A DNA stretch of 53,840 bases from Bradyrhizobium jicamae (GTDB lineage: Bacteria > Pseudomonadota > Alphaproteobacteria > Rhizobiales > Xanthobacteraceae). Made by a program: the position numbers and the translations under genes. The DNA is taken from contig NZ_LLXZ01000128.1 in NCBI RefSeq assembly GCF_001440395.1, positions 1 through 53,840 of the forward strand, given 5' to 3'. Shown in pieces: positions 8,692-16,655 of the stretch. How positions within the stretch are numbered: the first letter of the stretch is position 1; each line of letters starts with the position of its first letter. Below the pieces are notes generated by a model, which saw nothing but the letters and a program-made list of their open reading frames with translations, was not told the DNA's origin and did not search any database.

Positions 8692-8840
8692 GGTCGCCAC
8701 TGCGCGCACGCCTTCCCGTGTTCGGCCTAGCCGGAAGTAGGGTGGCCAACATCCTCTCCCTTGCTACAGTTGCGGACAACCTGCTGCTCATCCTTTGCGC
8801 GTTACAGTGGCGGGACGATTGCACACAAGTGAGAACGCAG

Positions 8841-9590
8841 ATGGGGAGGCTTTCGAGCAAATTTTCCAGGCGCTGGTGGCCACGGGGCAAGAACAGATCC
8901 ACTGATGATGTGACGCTTCCGTCTGAACCATTTGAAGGCGGCGATCGGCGCCAGGTGCTGCAGGCGCTCTCCGCCATGGTCGGCGGCGGGGCGCTGGCCG
9001 CGGTGTCACATTCAGCCGAAGCGAAAGATGCGAGCGAGCTGCCGCCGCCCAAGCGTGCCCTGACCGGCCGCAACGAGGCCGGCAAGTCGGTGTTCAAGTC
9101 CTTCGACGTCACGACCAACGTGGTGGAGATCGATGCCAATCCGGGACTGACGTTCTACGAACTCTACCGGACGGAGGGCGTGCCTGCCCTCACCGGCCTG
9201 GAGCCGGATCCGATGCTGCCGGGGACGAAAGGCTTTCCCGGCCCGGGCGGCACGATATTCCGGCTGATTTCGTATCCGCCGAGGCGCCCCGAAGGCTACA
9301 AGCCGCCGCCGGGCGTCACCTTCGAGAGCGGCGTGAAAGAATTGTCGGACAAGCTCCCCGGCATGGGCGACCATTTCGAACGCGGCGCCCCGGGCATGCA
9401 CACCACGGACACCATCGATTACGGCGTCGTGGTTCGTGGCGAGATGACGCTGGAATTGGACGACGGACAAAAGGTGCATTTGCGCCAGGGCGATTGCATC
9501 GTGCAGAACGGCACGCGGCATCGCTGGCGCAATCCGTTGCCGGAGCCGTGCCTGATGGCGTTCGTCTCGCTTGGCGGCAAGCGCGGCTGA
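8841..9590 (+). CDS. Exported cupin-domain protein (Tat-like signal)
   Basis: A 249-residue protein from ATG 8841; in-frame upstream codons extend to 8667 but run through the palindromic repeat and are not coding-like. Around residues 36-62 the sequence GGDRRQVLQALSAMVGGGAL looks like an RR signal followed by a hydrophobic core ending SAEA, suggesting Tat or Sec export. The C-terminal 90 residues form a cupin barrel: HTTDTIDYGVVVRGEMTLEL and GDCIVQNGTRHRW hold the two cupin motifs, with His and Glu-like metal positions. Close cupins are dioxygenase-, isomerase- or sensor-type; the substrate is unknown. The next gene starts 107 bases downstream on the same strand, so co-transcription is possible. 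Confidence 0.72.
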   Translation: MGRLSSKFSRRWWPRGKNRSTDDVTLPSEPFEGGDRRQVLQALSAMVGGGALAAVSHSAEAKDASELPPPKRALTGRNEAGKSVFKSFDVTTNVVEIDANPGLTFYELYRTEGVPALTGLEPDPMLPGTKGFPGPGGTIFRLISYPPRRPEGYKPPPGVTFESGVKELSDKLPGMGDHFERGAPGMHTTDTIDYGVVVRGEMTLELDDGQKVHLRQGDCIVQNGTRHRWRNPLPEPCLMAFVSLGGKRG

Positions 9591-9696
9591 GGTTGTATCC
9601 GACCAAAGCCTAATGGTACAATATAGCCGGCGGTATCATCATGGGCTGCCGCCGAAAGGCCCTCGCCCAATGATGGGAAAAAGAAGGGATGATCGC

Positions 9697-10122
9697 ATGA
9701 CGCCAGATGGAGTTGCCTTAGCCGCCGTCGTCATCCTGCTTTTTCCGATGGGTTATTTCCTGCTGGCCTCGCCCGCCTTTCTGCTGGTGAAGCTCGACAT
9801 CCCGCCCGTCACCCAATTGTTGCGCGGCATGTTCAATGCGCATTTTCTGATGACGAGCATTGCCGGCGTGATCGGGACGCTGGTTTTTGCGGCAACGGGC
9901 CGGCTGGGTTTTGCCGTCGGCATCGGCCTGATCACGGCATTCGCGGTCTGGTCGCGGCGCTGGTTTCTCCGGCAATGGGATGTCCAGCTCAATGCCAGGG
10001 ACGCCGGCGATGCCGATGCGGTGCGCCGGCTGCGGCGGCTGCATTGGGGCGGCATGCTGTCCAATGCGGTGCAGCTCATCGCCGTCGTCGGCAGCATTCC
10101 GTTTATCGCCGCGACGACCTAG
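9697..10122 (+). CDS. Small three-helix membrane protein
   Basis: A 141-residue protein. ATG 9697 is chosen because AGAAGGGA lies just upstream and the protein then begins near its first membrane helix (ALAAVVILLFPMGYFLLAS). Hydrophobic segments lie at about residues 6-35, 50-85 and 115-138. Between the second and third is a charged loop with the dipeptide-rich motif RDAGDADAVRRLRRLH, which may be a cytoplasmic amphipathic helix. No family assignment. It follows the cupin gene closely and may share its transcript. A family A palindrome begins 17 bases after the stop. Confidence 0.65.
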   Translation: MTPDGVALAAVVILLFPMGYFLLASPAFLLVKLDIPPVTQLLRGMFNAHFLMTSIAGVIGTLVFAATGRLGFAVGIGLITAFAVWSRRWFLRQWDVQLNARDAGDADAVRRLRRLHWGGMLSNAVQLIAVVGSIPFIAATT

Positions 10123-10138
10123 TACGACTGCCGTAACT

Positions 10139-10208
10139 GTAGCCCGCATGAGCGCAAGCGACATGCGGGAACGTCCATCCCGCATATCGCTCTGCTCATG
10201 CGGGCTAC
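10139..10208. repeat. Palindromic repeat family A, copy 3 (most complete)
   Basis: The left arm GTAGCCCGCATGAGCGCAAG and right arm GCTCTGCTCATGCGGGCTAC are inverted copies, with inner arms CATGCGGGA / TCCCGCATA, forming a 70-base hairpin directly after the membrane protein gene. It could act as a transcript-end structure. Confidence 0.85.
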
Positions 10209-10233
10209 AAGCGCTGCATATTCTCCAATGCGG

Positions 10234-10296
10234 AAAAAATTCGGTTGCATTCCGCGTTAACTCGCCTGCAAGTCATTGAAGAACGCCGAATTTTTT
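10234..10296. other. Perfect 11-bp A/T-rich inverted repeat
   Basis: AAAAAATTCGG at 10234-10244 and CCGAATTTTTT at 10286-10296 are perfect inverted copies separated by 41 bases, between repeat A copy 3 and the TTT binding-protein gene. The T-run at the right end could make it a plus-strand terminator, or it could be an operator. Confidence 0.4.
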
Positions 10297-10381
10297 GCTC
10301 GATGCGCCAATCTGTCCCGGCCTTAGCGCGTGGCAGTGGGCGTGCGATGCGGTAGGCTCCCTCAAAAAACAGGGAGGAATC

Positions 10382-11371
10382 ATGTCCGCAAAATTCAATC
10401 GCCGTCACTTCATCGCCGCCGGTACGGCCGCCGCCGCCATGCCGTTGCTGTCGCGCGGCGCCTCGGCGCAAGCTGCGTGGCCGTCGCGGAATATCCGCAT
10501 GGTCGTCAGCTACCCGGCGGGCGGGCAGACCGACCTGCTGGCGCGCGCCTTCGGCGATTTCATCTCCAGACAGGTGGGCAAGACCGTCGTCATCGAGAAC
10601 AAGGCCGGCGCCTCCGGCTCGATCGGTGCGCAAGAAGTCGCGCGCGCGGAAGGAGACGGCCACACCATCCTGTGCTCGATCTCGACCACCTATGTGATGA
10701 ACCGGGTGATGATCAAGAACCCCGGCTACGACATGGACAAGGATTTGACGCTGGTCAGCATCATCCCGGGCGCCGGGCTATTGCTGGTCGCGAGCCCGGC
10801 ATCCGGCGTCAAGACGCTGGACGATTTCGTCGCGTTCGCGCGCAAGAAGGGTCAGGTGAATTTCGGCACCTATAGCGCGGGCTCGGCGCCGCACATGACC
10901 ATCAACGAACTCAACAAGCAGTATGATCTCAAGATCGAGCCGATCCACTACCGGGGCGAAGCGCCGATGTGGACGGGAATTTTGGACGGCACGCTCGATG
11001 TCGCGATGGGCAGCTACACCGCCGCGCAGGCCGTGCTGACGGGCGACAAAGGCACCGTGTTCGCGGTGCATTCGAAGAAGGTCGACGCCATCCCGAACGT
11101 CAAGACGCTGCCGGAACAGGGCGCGACCTCGAAGTTCTTCACCATCAGCGGCTTCACCGGCTGGGCGGTGCCGAAGGCGACGCCGCAGCCGATCGTCGAC
11201 CGGCTGTCGGAACTCTTCGTCGCCGCCAATGCCGATCCGAAGGTGAAGGAGGTTCTCTCCACTTTCGCGCTGGAGCCGACGCTCGGCTTCAAGGCGAGCA
11301 ATGAGCTCTATCAGCGCGAATTGCCGACCTGGATCGAGAGCGCCAAGGCGCTCGGCCTGGAGCCGGCGTAG
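10382..11371 (+). CDS. Tripartite tricarboxylate transporter (Bug-type) substrate-binding protein
   Basis: A 329-residue periplasmic binding protein of the TctC/Bug family, which captures carboxylates for TctA/TctB-type secondary transporters. ATG 10382 follows GGGAGGAATC. The N-terminus MSAKFNRRHFIAAG has a Tat-style RR motif, then a hydrophobic core and a cut near ASAQA. The family signature region is clear: WPSRNIRMVVSYPAGGQTD, then ENKAGASGSIGAQEVARA. No tctA or tctB gene lies nearby, so this is an orphan receptor, as is usual for the large Bug families of soil proteobacteria. The ligand cannot be told from sequence. It ends just before a family B repeat and faces the sulfite dehydrogenase genes. 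Confidence 0.9.
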   Translation: MSAKFNRRHFIAAGTAAAAMPLLSRGASAQAAWPSRNIRMVVSYPAGGQTDLLARAFGDFISRQVGKTVVIENKAGASGSIGAQEVARAEGDGHTILCSISTTYVMNRVMIKNPGYDMDKDLTLVSIIPGAGLLLVASPASGVKTLDDFVAFARKKGQVNFGTYSAGSAPHMTINELNKQYDLKIEPIHYRGEAPMWTGILDGTLDVAMGSYTAAQAVLTGDKGTVFAVHSKKVDAIPNVKTLPEQGATSKFFTISGFTGWAVPKATPQPIVDRLSELFVAANADPKVKEVLSTFALEPTLGFKASNELYQRELPTWIESAKALGLEPA

Positions 11372-11376
11372 CGGGT

Positions 11377-11503
11377 TAAAGCGTGATGACGTTTCTTCGA
11401 ATCGTCATCACGCTTTACCTTTTTGTTTGAGCATGATCTCCGCGCAAACGCATGCGCGTTTGTCGCGAGGGAAAACCGCTACACGCTTTTCCGGATCATG
11501 CTC
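11377..11503. repeat. Dispersed repeat family B, copy 1 (about 127 bp)
   Basis: It starts with a hairpin (AAAGCGTGATGAC paired with GTCATCACGCTTT) and continues through GAGCATGATCTCCGCGCAAA to GGATCATGCTC. The reverse complement of 46576-46710 matches it along its length with scattered differences. It lies between two convergent genes, immediately after the stop of the TTT gene. Confidence 0.85.
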
Positions 11504-11513
11504 CCACCGCCGC

Positions 11514-11864
11514 TCACTTCGCGAACGGGTTGACCCAGCCTCCCCGCCCCGCCGGCGCGCGCGGCGGATAGGCGGCTTCGAGATAGCTGAGCACCTTCTC
11601 GCGATCCTTGTCGTCGAGCGGCGGCATGTTGTGGCGGCGGACCATCAGGTTGATGGAATCTTCCCACTGCGCGCGCGTCATGCCCTGCTGGGCCACCAGG
11701 CGAAAACCGTGGCAGGCGGTGCAGGCATAGAAGGTCTCCTCGCGCCCCGCGCCCGCGGCAAACTCCTCCGGGCTTTCGTCGCGCGGCGTGAACGTCGTTT
11801 GCGCCAAGGCTGGCGCCGTCAGGAGCACGCCGGCGATGGCGAACCACGCAAGACGCTGCATCAT
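11514..11864 (-). CDS. sorB: Monoheme c-type cytochrome, sulfite dehydrogenase subunit SorB-like
   Basis: A 116-residue protein with a Sec signal peptide (cut near APALAQ, residues 17-22) and one covalent heme c site, C48-T-A-C51-H52. A likely axial Met lies in NMPPLDD around residue 79. It should accept electrons in the periplasm from the molybdenum subunit encoded just upstream and pass them to cytochrome c or the oxidase. The ATG overlaps the TGA of that gene as ATGA, so the two are translationally coupled. The length and single heme fit SorB rather than the diheme SoxD. A fragment of a family B repeat lies directly downstream. Confidence 0.78.
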   Translation of the reverse strand: MMQRLAWFAIAGVLLTAPALAQTTFTPRDESPEEFAAGAGREETFYACTACHGFRLVAQQGMTRAQWEDSINLMVRRHNMPPLDDKDREKVLSYLEAAYPPRAPAGRGGWVNPFAK

Positions 11865-13162
11865 CCGACCAGCACCGCGATCCGGTGCATGGCGTTGCCG
11901 CCATAGCCTTGCGGATTCCAGAAGCCGGCCTGATGCGGCTGCATCGCGCCCTTGGAATCGGTGGCGCGGGCCCAGATCTCGAAATAGCCGTCGGTCGGCA
12001 GTTTCACGGTCGCGGTCCAGCGCTGCCAGTCATACTTGTTCTTCGGCTTCTCCAGCGTGACGCGCTGCCAGCTCGCGCCGAAATCGAGCGAAACGTCGAC
12101 CTGCTTCACCGTGAGATCGCCGGCCCAGGACGCGCCGCGCAGCTTCAGCTCCTTGGTGCCGGCGGCGAACTTCGCGCCGTTCGCGGGGTTAGTGATGATC
12201 GAGCGCACCGGCATCGATTCCAGGATGCGGAAGTTCGCCGGATCGCCCTTGCCGCCGGGCACCATCGGCTTGATCGGCGTGCGATAGGAAAATTCCGTCA
12301 TGCCGGGGCCGTCATGCTCGCGGTCGCGGATGGTGATGCGCGTCAGCCATTTCTGCGAGGCCGAGCCCGCCCAGCCCGGCACGACCAGCCGCACCGGCCC
12401 GCCATGGATGTTGGGCAGCGGCTTGCCGTTCATGCCCCACACGATCAGGGTGTTCGGGTCGACAGCCTTTTCGATGCGCACCCCGCGCGAGATGGTCGGC
12501 TTGGAGGCGTCGCCCGACAGATGCAGGTCGGCCGAATAATGCGCGGTGTATTTCGCTGACGGCTTGAGGCCGGCCTTCTTAAGGAGATCGACGAGCGGAA
12601 CGCCGGTCCATTCGGCGCAGCCCGCGCCGCCATTGGCCCACTGGTTGCCGCGCGCCGGCGGGGAAAATCCCGCGCGGCCGTTGCCGCCGCATTCCAGCAC
12701 CATGCGCCGCGTCACCGCCTTGTATTTCGACTTCAACTCGCCGAGCGTGATCTCGATCTTGTTGTTGACCTCGCCGTCGATGACGATCTTCCAGGCGTCG
12801 GGGTCCTTCGCCTCCTCCGGGATCTGCCCGTTGTTGCGGATGTAGAATTTCTCGATCGGCGTGGTGTCGTCGTCGAGCAGGCTTTCCGGCGTCTCGGCAA
12901 CCAGCGGCTTTTCGCCGAGCACGACGAGGCCTTCGTTCTTGCCTGGGTATTTCAGGTGTTGCGGTCCCTTGGTCGCAGGCGCGGCAGCAGGTGGTGCGGC
13001 TTGCGCGTGCGCCTGCGGAATGCCGATGCCGTCACGCGAGAGCGGCATCGCGCCGCCGATCACGACGCCTATTGCGGCCAACCCTGTGCCGCCCAGAAAT
13101 CTGCGCCGGCTGGTTTCGAAATGGCTGCCATCAGCCGCATTGCCCTCGGTTTCCCGCGCCAT
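11861..13162 (-). CDS. sorA: Sulfite dehydrogenase molybdenum subunit, SorA-like (sulfite oxidase family)
   Basis: A 433-residue molybdopterin oxidoreductase that oxidises sulfite to sulfate in the periplasm. ATG 13162 follows GGGAGAG; an in-frame extension to 13273 is not coding-like. Residues 18-24 are a Tat motif SRRRFLG, followed by a hydrophobic core and a cut near AHAQA, as expected for export of a folded Mo protein. The Mo-cofactor domain spans about residues 100-290, with the molybdenum-ligating Cys158 in MVLECGGNGRAGF. The C-terminal immunoglobulin-like dimerisation domain follows. The heme domain of animal sulfite oxidase is absent and is supplied by the SorB-like cytochrome downstream. 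Paired TRAP and TTT receptors nearby are probably unrelated. Confidence 0.83.
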   Translation of the reverse strand: MARETEGNAADGSHFETSRRRFLGGTGLAAIGVVIGGAMPLSRDGIGIPQAHAQAAPPAAAPATKGPQHLKYPGKNEGLVVLGEKPLVAETPESLLDDDTTPIEKFYIRNNGQIPEEAKDPDAWKIVIDGEVNNKIEITLGELKSKYKAVTRRMVLECGGNGRAGFSPPARGNQWANGGAGCAEWTGVPLVDLLKKAGLKPSAKYTAHYSADLHLSGDASKPTISRGVRIEKAVDPNTLIVWGMNGKPLPNIHGGPVRLVVPGWAGSASQKWLTRITIRDREHDGPGMTEFSYRTPIKPMVPGGKGDPANFRILESMPVRSIITNPANGAKFAAGTKELKLRGASWAGDLTVKQVDVSLDFGASWQRVTLEKPKNKYDWQRWTATVKLPTDGYFEIWARATDSKGAMQPHQAGFWNPQGYGGNAMHRIAVLVG

Positions 13163-13370
13163 GACGTCTCTCCCTTTGTTGCCCGCTCCCGGGCTTTCTT
13201 GGCCGGATTTCCCGCCGGGAATCCAACTGGGAGGAGTATTTGCGCTTTTGCGGTCGGGCTGCAAGGCCGGCAAAAGTAGCTATTGTCGCGCACCAACCGC
13301 GAACCGCTGGGCTACCGATGGCATTGTCGCCCGGCGCACGCACCGGGCTTCGCTGCGTCGAACGTTTAAC

Positions 13371-14459
13371 TCAGCCCTTGCGGGCTTTGCTGAGCAGATA
13401 GTTGTCGTAATAGTTTTCCGCGATCTGCGTGTAGAACAGCACTTCCTTCATATAGGCGTCGTGGCTCTCTTTGGTCTTCTTGAACAGCGGGCTCCTCTCG
13501 GCGATCTCGTTCAGATGGTCCTGCGTCGCCTGGTAGCAGGCTTCCATGACCGGTTGCGGGAACGCGCGCAACTCCGCCCCGCCCGCGACCAGCCGCTTGA
13601 GCGCGGCCGGATTGACGCTGTCATATTTCTCGATCATCCACGCGCCGGCCGCAGCTCCTGCCTGGTTGAGGATCGCCTGGTACTGTTTGGGCAGCGCGTT
13701 CCACTTCTCCTCGTTCACCACCATGTGCAGCATGGCGCCGCCTTCCCACCAGCCGGGGAAGTAATAGTACTTCGCGACCTTGTAGAAGCCGAGCTTCTCG
13801 TCGTCATAGGGGCCGACGAACTCCGCGGCATCGATCGATCCCTTCTCCAGCGCCGAATACACTTCGCCGCCCGCGATCTGCTGCGGCACGATGCCGAGCT
13901 TGGCCAGCACATGGCCGCCCATGCCGGCGATGCGGAATTTGAGGCCCTTGAGGTCGTCGGGCGTCTTGATCTCCTTGCGGAACCAGCCGCCCATCTGCGT
14001 GCCGGAGTTGCCGCACAGGATCGCATGCGCCTTGAACGGCTTCAGCGCCTCGTTGCAGAGCTCGGCGCCGCCGCCAAAACTCCACCAGGAGCCCTGATGG
14101 CGGTGGTTCATGCCGAATGGCGCGCCGGTGGCGTAAGCCAGCGCCGGCTCCTTGCCGATGTAGAAATAGAGCGGCGTCTGCGCGATCTCCACCGTCGCGG
14201 TGCTCACGGCATCGAGCGCCTGCAGGCCGGGCACGATCTCGCCGGCTGCAAAGGTCTGGATCTGGAATTTGTTGTCGGTGGCGTCAGCCACGTATTTCGC
14301 AAAGGTCTGCGCCGTGCCGAAGATGGTATCGAGCGACTTCGGAAAGCTCGAGGTCAGGCGCCACTTGATCTCCGGAGCGCCTTGCGCGATCGCCGGTGCC
14401 GCCACCAGCGTCGCTGCGCCGGCCACGGCGCTGCCTGTGAGGAACGTACGGCGTTTCAT
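13371..14459 (-). CDS. TRAP transporter solute-binding protein, DctP family
   Basis: A 362-residue periplasmic receptor. The N-terminus MKRRTFLTGSAVAGAATLVA is a Tat-type signal. The mature domain begins APEIKWRLTSSFPKSLDTIF, which resembles the TakP/SmoM-like branch that binds 2-oxo acids or similar carboxylates. The conserved TRAP arginine region lies in DLKGLKFRIAGMGGHVLAKL. A GGGAG ribosome binding site precedes ATG. The membrane subunits DctQ and DctM are not in the window, so it is an orphan here. Its ligand is unproven; a 2-oxo carboxylate is the family-based guess. Confidence 0.88.
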   Translation of the reverse strand: MKRRTFLTGSAVAGAATLVAAPAIAQGAPEIKWRLTSSFPKSLDTIFGTAQTFAKYVADATDNKFQIQTFAAGEIVPGLQALDAVSTATVEIAQTPLYFYIGKEPALAYATGAPFGMNHRHQGSWWSFGGGAELCNEALKPFKAHAILCGNSGTQMGGWFRKEIKTPDDLKGLKFRIAGMGGHVLAKLGIVPQQIAGGEVYSALEKGSIDAAEFVGPYDDEKLGFYKVAKYYYFPGWWEGGAMLHMVVNEEKWNALPKQYQAILNQAGAAAGAWMIEKYDSVNPAALKRLVAGGAELRAFPQPVMEACYQATQDHLNEIAERSPLFKKTKESHDAYMKEVLFYTQIAENYYDNYLLSKARKG

Positions 14460-14599
14460 GATGTACTCCCTTTGATTGCATGTCCTTTGGGGCGAATAGC
14501 GCCGTCCGGGACCTTTCGGACGCCATCATAGCGAACTTCTGGGTATGCGTGGAAGCGCTCCGCATAAGCCGGGGGATATTTGCGATTGCCGGACCGAAA

Positions 14600-15541
14600 C
14601 TATGCCTGCGGTGGCCGTGCCAGCACCCGGTGAACGCACGCGATAAACAGCTTTGCAACAGGGCTCAGCGTGCGATTTTTGAGCGTCACAATCCCGACCG
14701 GGCGGGGCTGTGCCGGCAATTTGACCGGCAGACGCCTGAGAACCCCGTCATGGCCGCCAAAGCGCAGGATCGAGCCCGGAAGTATGGCGATGAACCGCCC
14801 GCTTGCGACCAGCCTGCAGCACAAATGCATCGAGAGCGTCGTAATGGGCGCGCGCGGCATCCCGGCGCCACCGGCGCGAAACAGTTCGGCCGCGAGCGAT
14901 CCTGGCATTGTATCGGCTGGCGGCAGAATCCAGGGTTCACTGCTGAGATCGGCGAGCTTGACGGTGCGCGAACGCGCCCATTTGCTTTGCCGCCCTGCCA
15001 CCACGACGACCTCATCGTCGTACACGACATCGGCTTCCAGATCATCCACGTTGAACGGCATCGGGATGCGTCCGATCAGAAGATCGATGCTCCGCTCGCG
15101 TAGCTCGCGATAGTGCAATGTGCTAATCACGGTTTGCGCCACGTCGAGGTGAACGCCTGGATGGTCGCGCCAGAAGCGTTCGATGATGGCCGGCAGCATG
15201 CCCGCCGCGATGCTTTCCGTGCTGCCGATCCGCAGGCTGCCGACCGAAGGATCGGCGAGAAACCCGAGCTCCGCCACGCCCTGCTTGAGTTCATCGAAGA
15301 TGATCAGTCCGCGTTTCACCAGCGCGCGACCATAGGCGGTCGGCTCGACGCCGTTCCGTCCGCGATCGAGCAGGCGAAGGCCGAGCGTCTGCTCCATGTC
15401 GGCGATCCCCTTCGACACGGCAGGCTGCGAGACGCCGAGTTCAGCCGCGGCTTTGGCCATGCTTCCCAGTTGCACCACGGTGATCAGCAGATGCAGGTCG
15501 CGCAGCTTGAGGCGACGCCCGATACGATCAGCCGATTCCAT
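14600..15541 (-). CDS. LysR-type transcriptional regulator
   Basis: A 313-residue LTTR. The N-terminal winged helix-turn-helix (about residues 12-72) includes GSMAKAAAELGVSQPAVSKG and the linker helix. The C-terminal inducer-binding domain starts around residue 95 with GSLRIGSTESIAAGMLP. The gene is divergent from the TTT receptor/hydrolase cluster at 15647, with 105 bases between the two starts. This is the classic layout of an LTTR that controls its neighbour and itself. The inducer is probably a ligand of that cluster, but which compound is unknown. Confidence 0.9.
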   Translation of the reverse strand: MESADRIGRRLKLRDLHLLITVVQLGSMAKAAAELGVSQPAVSKGIADMEQTLGLRLLDRGRNGVEPTAYGRALVKRGLIIFDELKQGVAELGFLADPSVGSLRIGSTESIAAGMLPAIIERFWRDHPGVHLDVAQTVISTLHYRELRERSIDLLIGRIPMPFNVDDLEADVVYDDEVVVVAGRQSKWARSRTVKLADLSSEPWILPPADTMPGSLAAELFRAGGAGMPRAPITTLSMHLCCRLVASGRFIAILPGSILRFGGHDGVLRRLPVKLPAQPRPVGIVTLKNRTLSPVAKLFIACVHRVLARPPQA

Positions 15542-15563
15542 TGGTTTGGACCTATCAAAATGG

Positions 15564-15582
15564 TTATGGAAACCTAAGATAA
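15564..15582. promoter_or_regulatory. Candidate LysR box (TTAT-N11-ATAA)
   Basis: TTAT at 15564-15567 and ATAA at 15579-15582 form an inverted pair with an 11-base spacer in the divergent region between the LysR gene and the TTT receptor. This fits the T-N11-A form of LTTR recognition sites. The position, 23 bases before the regulator ATG and 65 bases before the target ATG, is plausible. Confidence 0.45.
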
Positions 15583-15646
15583 TAGCATTCGACGGTCATG
15601 TCTCCGGGGTGCATGCTTTCCCTGACCGTTGAACAAGGAGGCCTCC

Positions 15647-16651
15647 ATGAATGGATTGGTTACCTTGCGGCGTGCTTCGAAGCTTGCTGTCGCTGCCCTT
15701 GCGTTGAGCGCGGGGCTCCTGCTTCCGACGCTGGCTGTCGCTCAGGCCTATCCGTCCAGGGCCGTCAAGATCATTGTCCCCTTCCCGGCCGGCGGCCCAC
15801 TCGACTCCACGGCACGCCTGCTCGCAGACAAACTCGCTGCCAGCACCAAGCAGCCGTTCGTGGTGGAGAATCGGCCGGGCGGCGCCGGCAATGTCGGGAC
15901 CGATGCCGTCGCAAAGGCCGCGGCGGACGGATACACGCTGCTGCTCGTCCTTGATACGCCACTCACGGTCAATCCGTGGCTCTATCCCAAGCTGTCATTC
16001 GACCCGGCGCGGGATTTCACCCCGATTTCGACGGTGGCGAGCTTTCCGCTCAGCCTGGTCGTGCATCCGTCGTTGCCGGTCAACTCGATGGCGGAATTCG
16101 TCGCCTACGCCAGAACACGCAAGGAGAAGCCGCTGCTTTATGGCAGCGGCGGCGGACCCGGCAACCCCGGCCATCTCGCAATGGAGTACTTCCGCCAACA
16201 GGCGGATTTCGAGGCCGTGCACGTGCCTTATAAAGGCAATTCCGAAGTCGTCATGGGCCTCGTCGGCGGACAGATCGAGGCCGGCTTCCTGGCGACCCCC
16301 GGCGTTCTTCCCAGTGTGCGAGATGGCCGGCTGAAAGCGCTCGCGGTGTCGAGTCCCAGACGCATATCGATTGCAACTGAATTCCCGACGGTCGCGGAGA
16401 GCGGCTATCCCGGCTTTGAGGTTGGGTTCTACCAGGTGATGCTGGCGCCTGCCGGCGTTCCGGAATCCGTTCTGACGATGCTCGAGCGCGAGCTCCGGGA
16501 GATCCTGCAATCCACCGAACTGCAGGAGCGCCTCCGCATGCAGGCACTGGAGCCAATCGCAAACACGGGCGCAGAGACCGGCGTCCTGCTCAAGCGCGTC
16601 GGCGCACAATGGCAGACCGTCATCAGGACGGCCAATATCCGGATCGACTGA
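15647..16651 (+). CDS. Tripartite tricarboxylate transporter (Bug-type) substrate-binding protein
   Basis: A 334-residue periplasmic receptor of the TctC/Bug family. ATG 15647 follows a strong AAGGAGG; an in-frame TTG at 15629 is less likely. Residues 1-36 form a Sec signal peptide ending LAVAQA. The family signature follows: YPSRAVKIIVPFPAGGPLDS and ENRPGGAGNVGTDAVAKAA. The stop is 4 bases before the next gene, so it forms an operon with a metallo-hydrolase and probably the alpha/beta hydrolase after it. That arrangement suggests the cluster captures and opens a small organic acid, ester or lactone. No TctA/TctB partner is present. Confidence 0.9.
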   Translation: MNGLVTLRRASKLAVAALALSAGLLLPTLAVAQAYPSRAVKIIVPFPAGGPLDSTARLLADKLAASTKQPFVVENRPGGAGNVGTDAVAKAAADGYTLLLVLDTPLTVNPWLYPKLSFDPARDFTPISTVASFPLSLVVHPSLPVNSMAEFVAYARTRKEKPLLYGSGGGPGNPGHLAMEYFRQQADFEAVHVPYKGNSEVVMGLVGGQIEAGFLATPGVLPSVRDGRLKALAVSSPRRISIATEFPTVAESGYPGFEVGFYQVMLAPAGVPESVLTMLERELREILQSTELQERLRMQALEPIANTGAETGVLLKRVGAQWQTVIRTANIRID

Positions 16652-16655
16652 CGCG

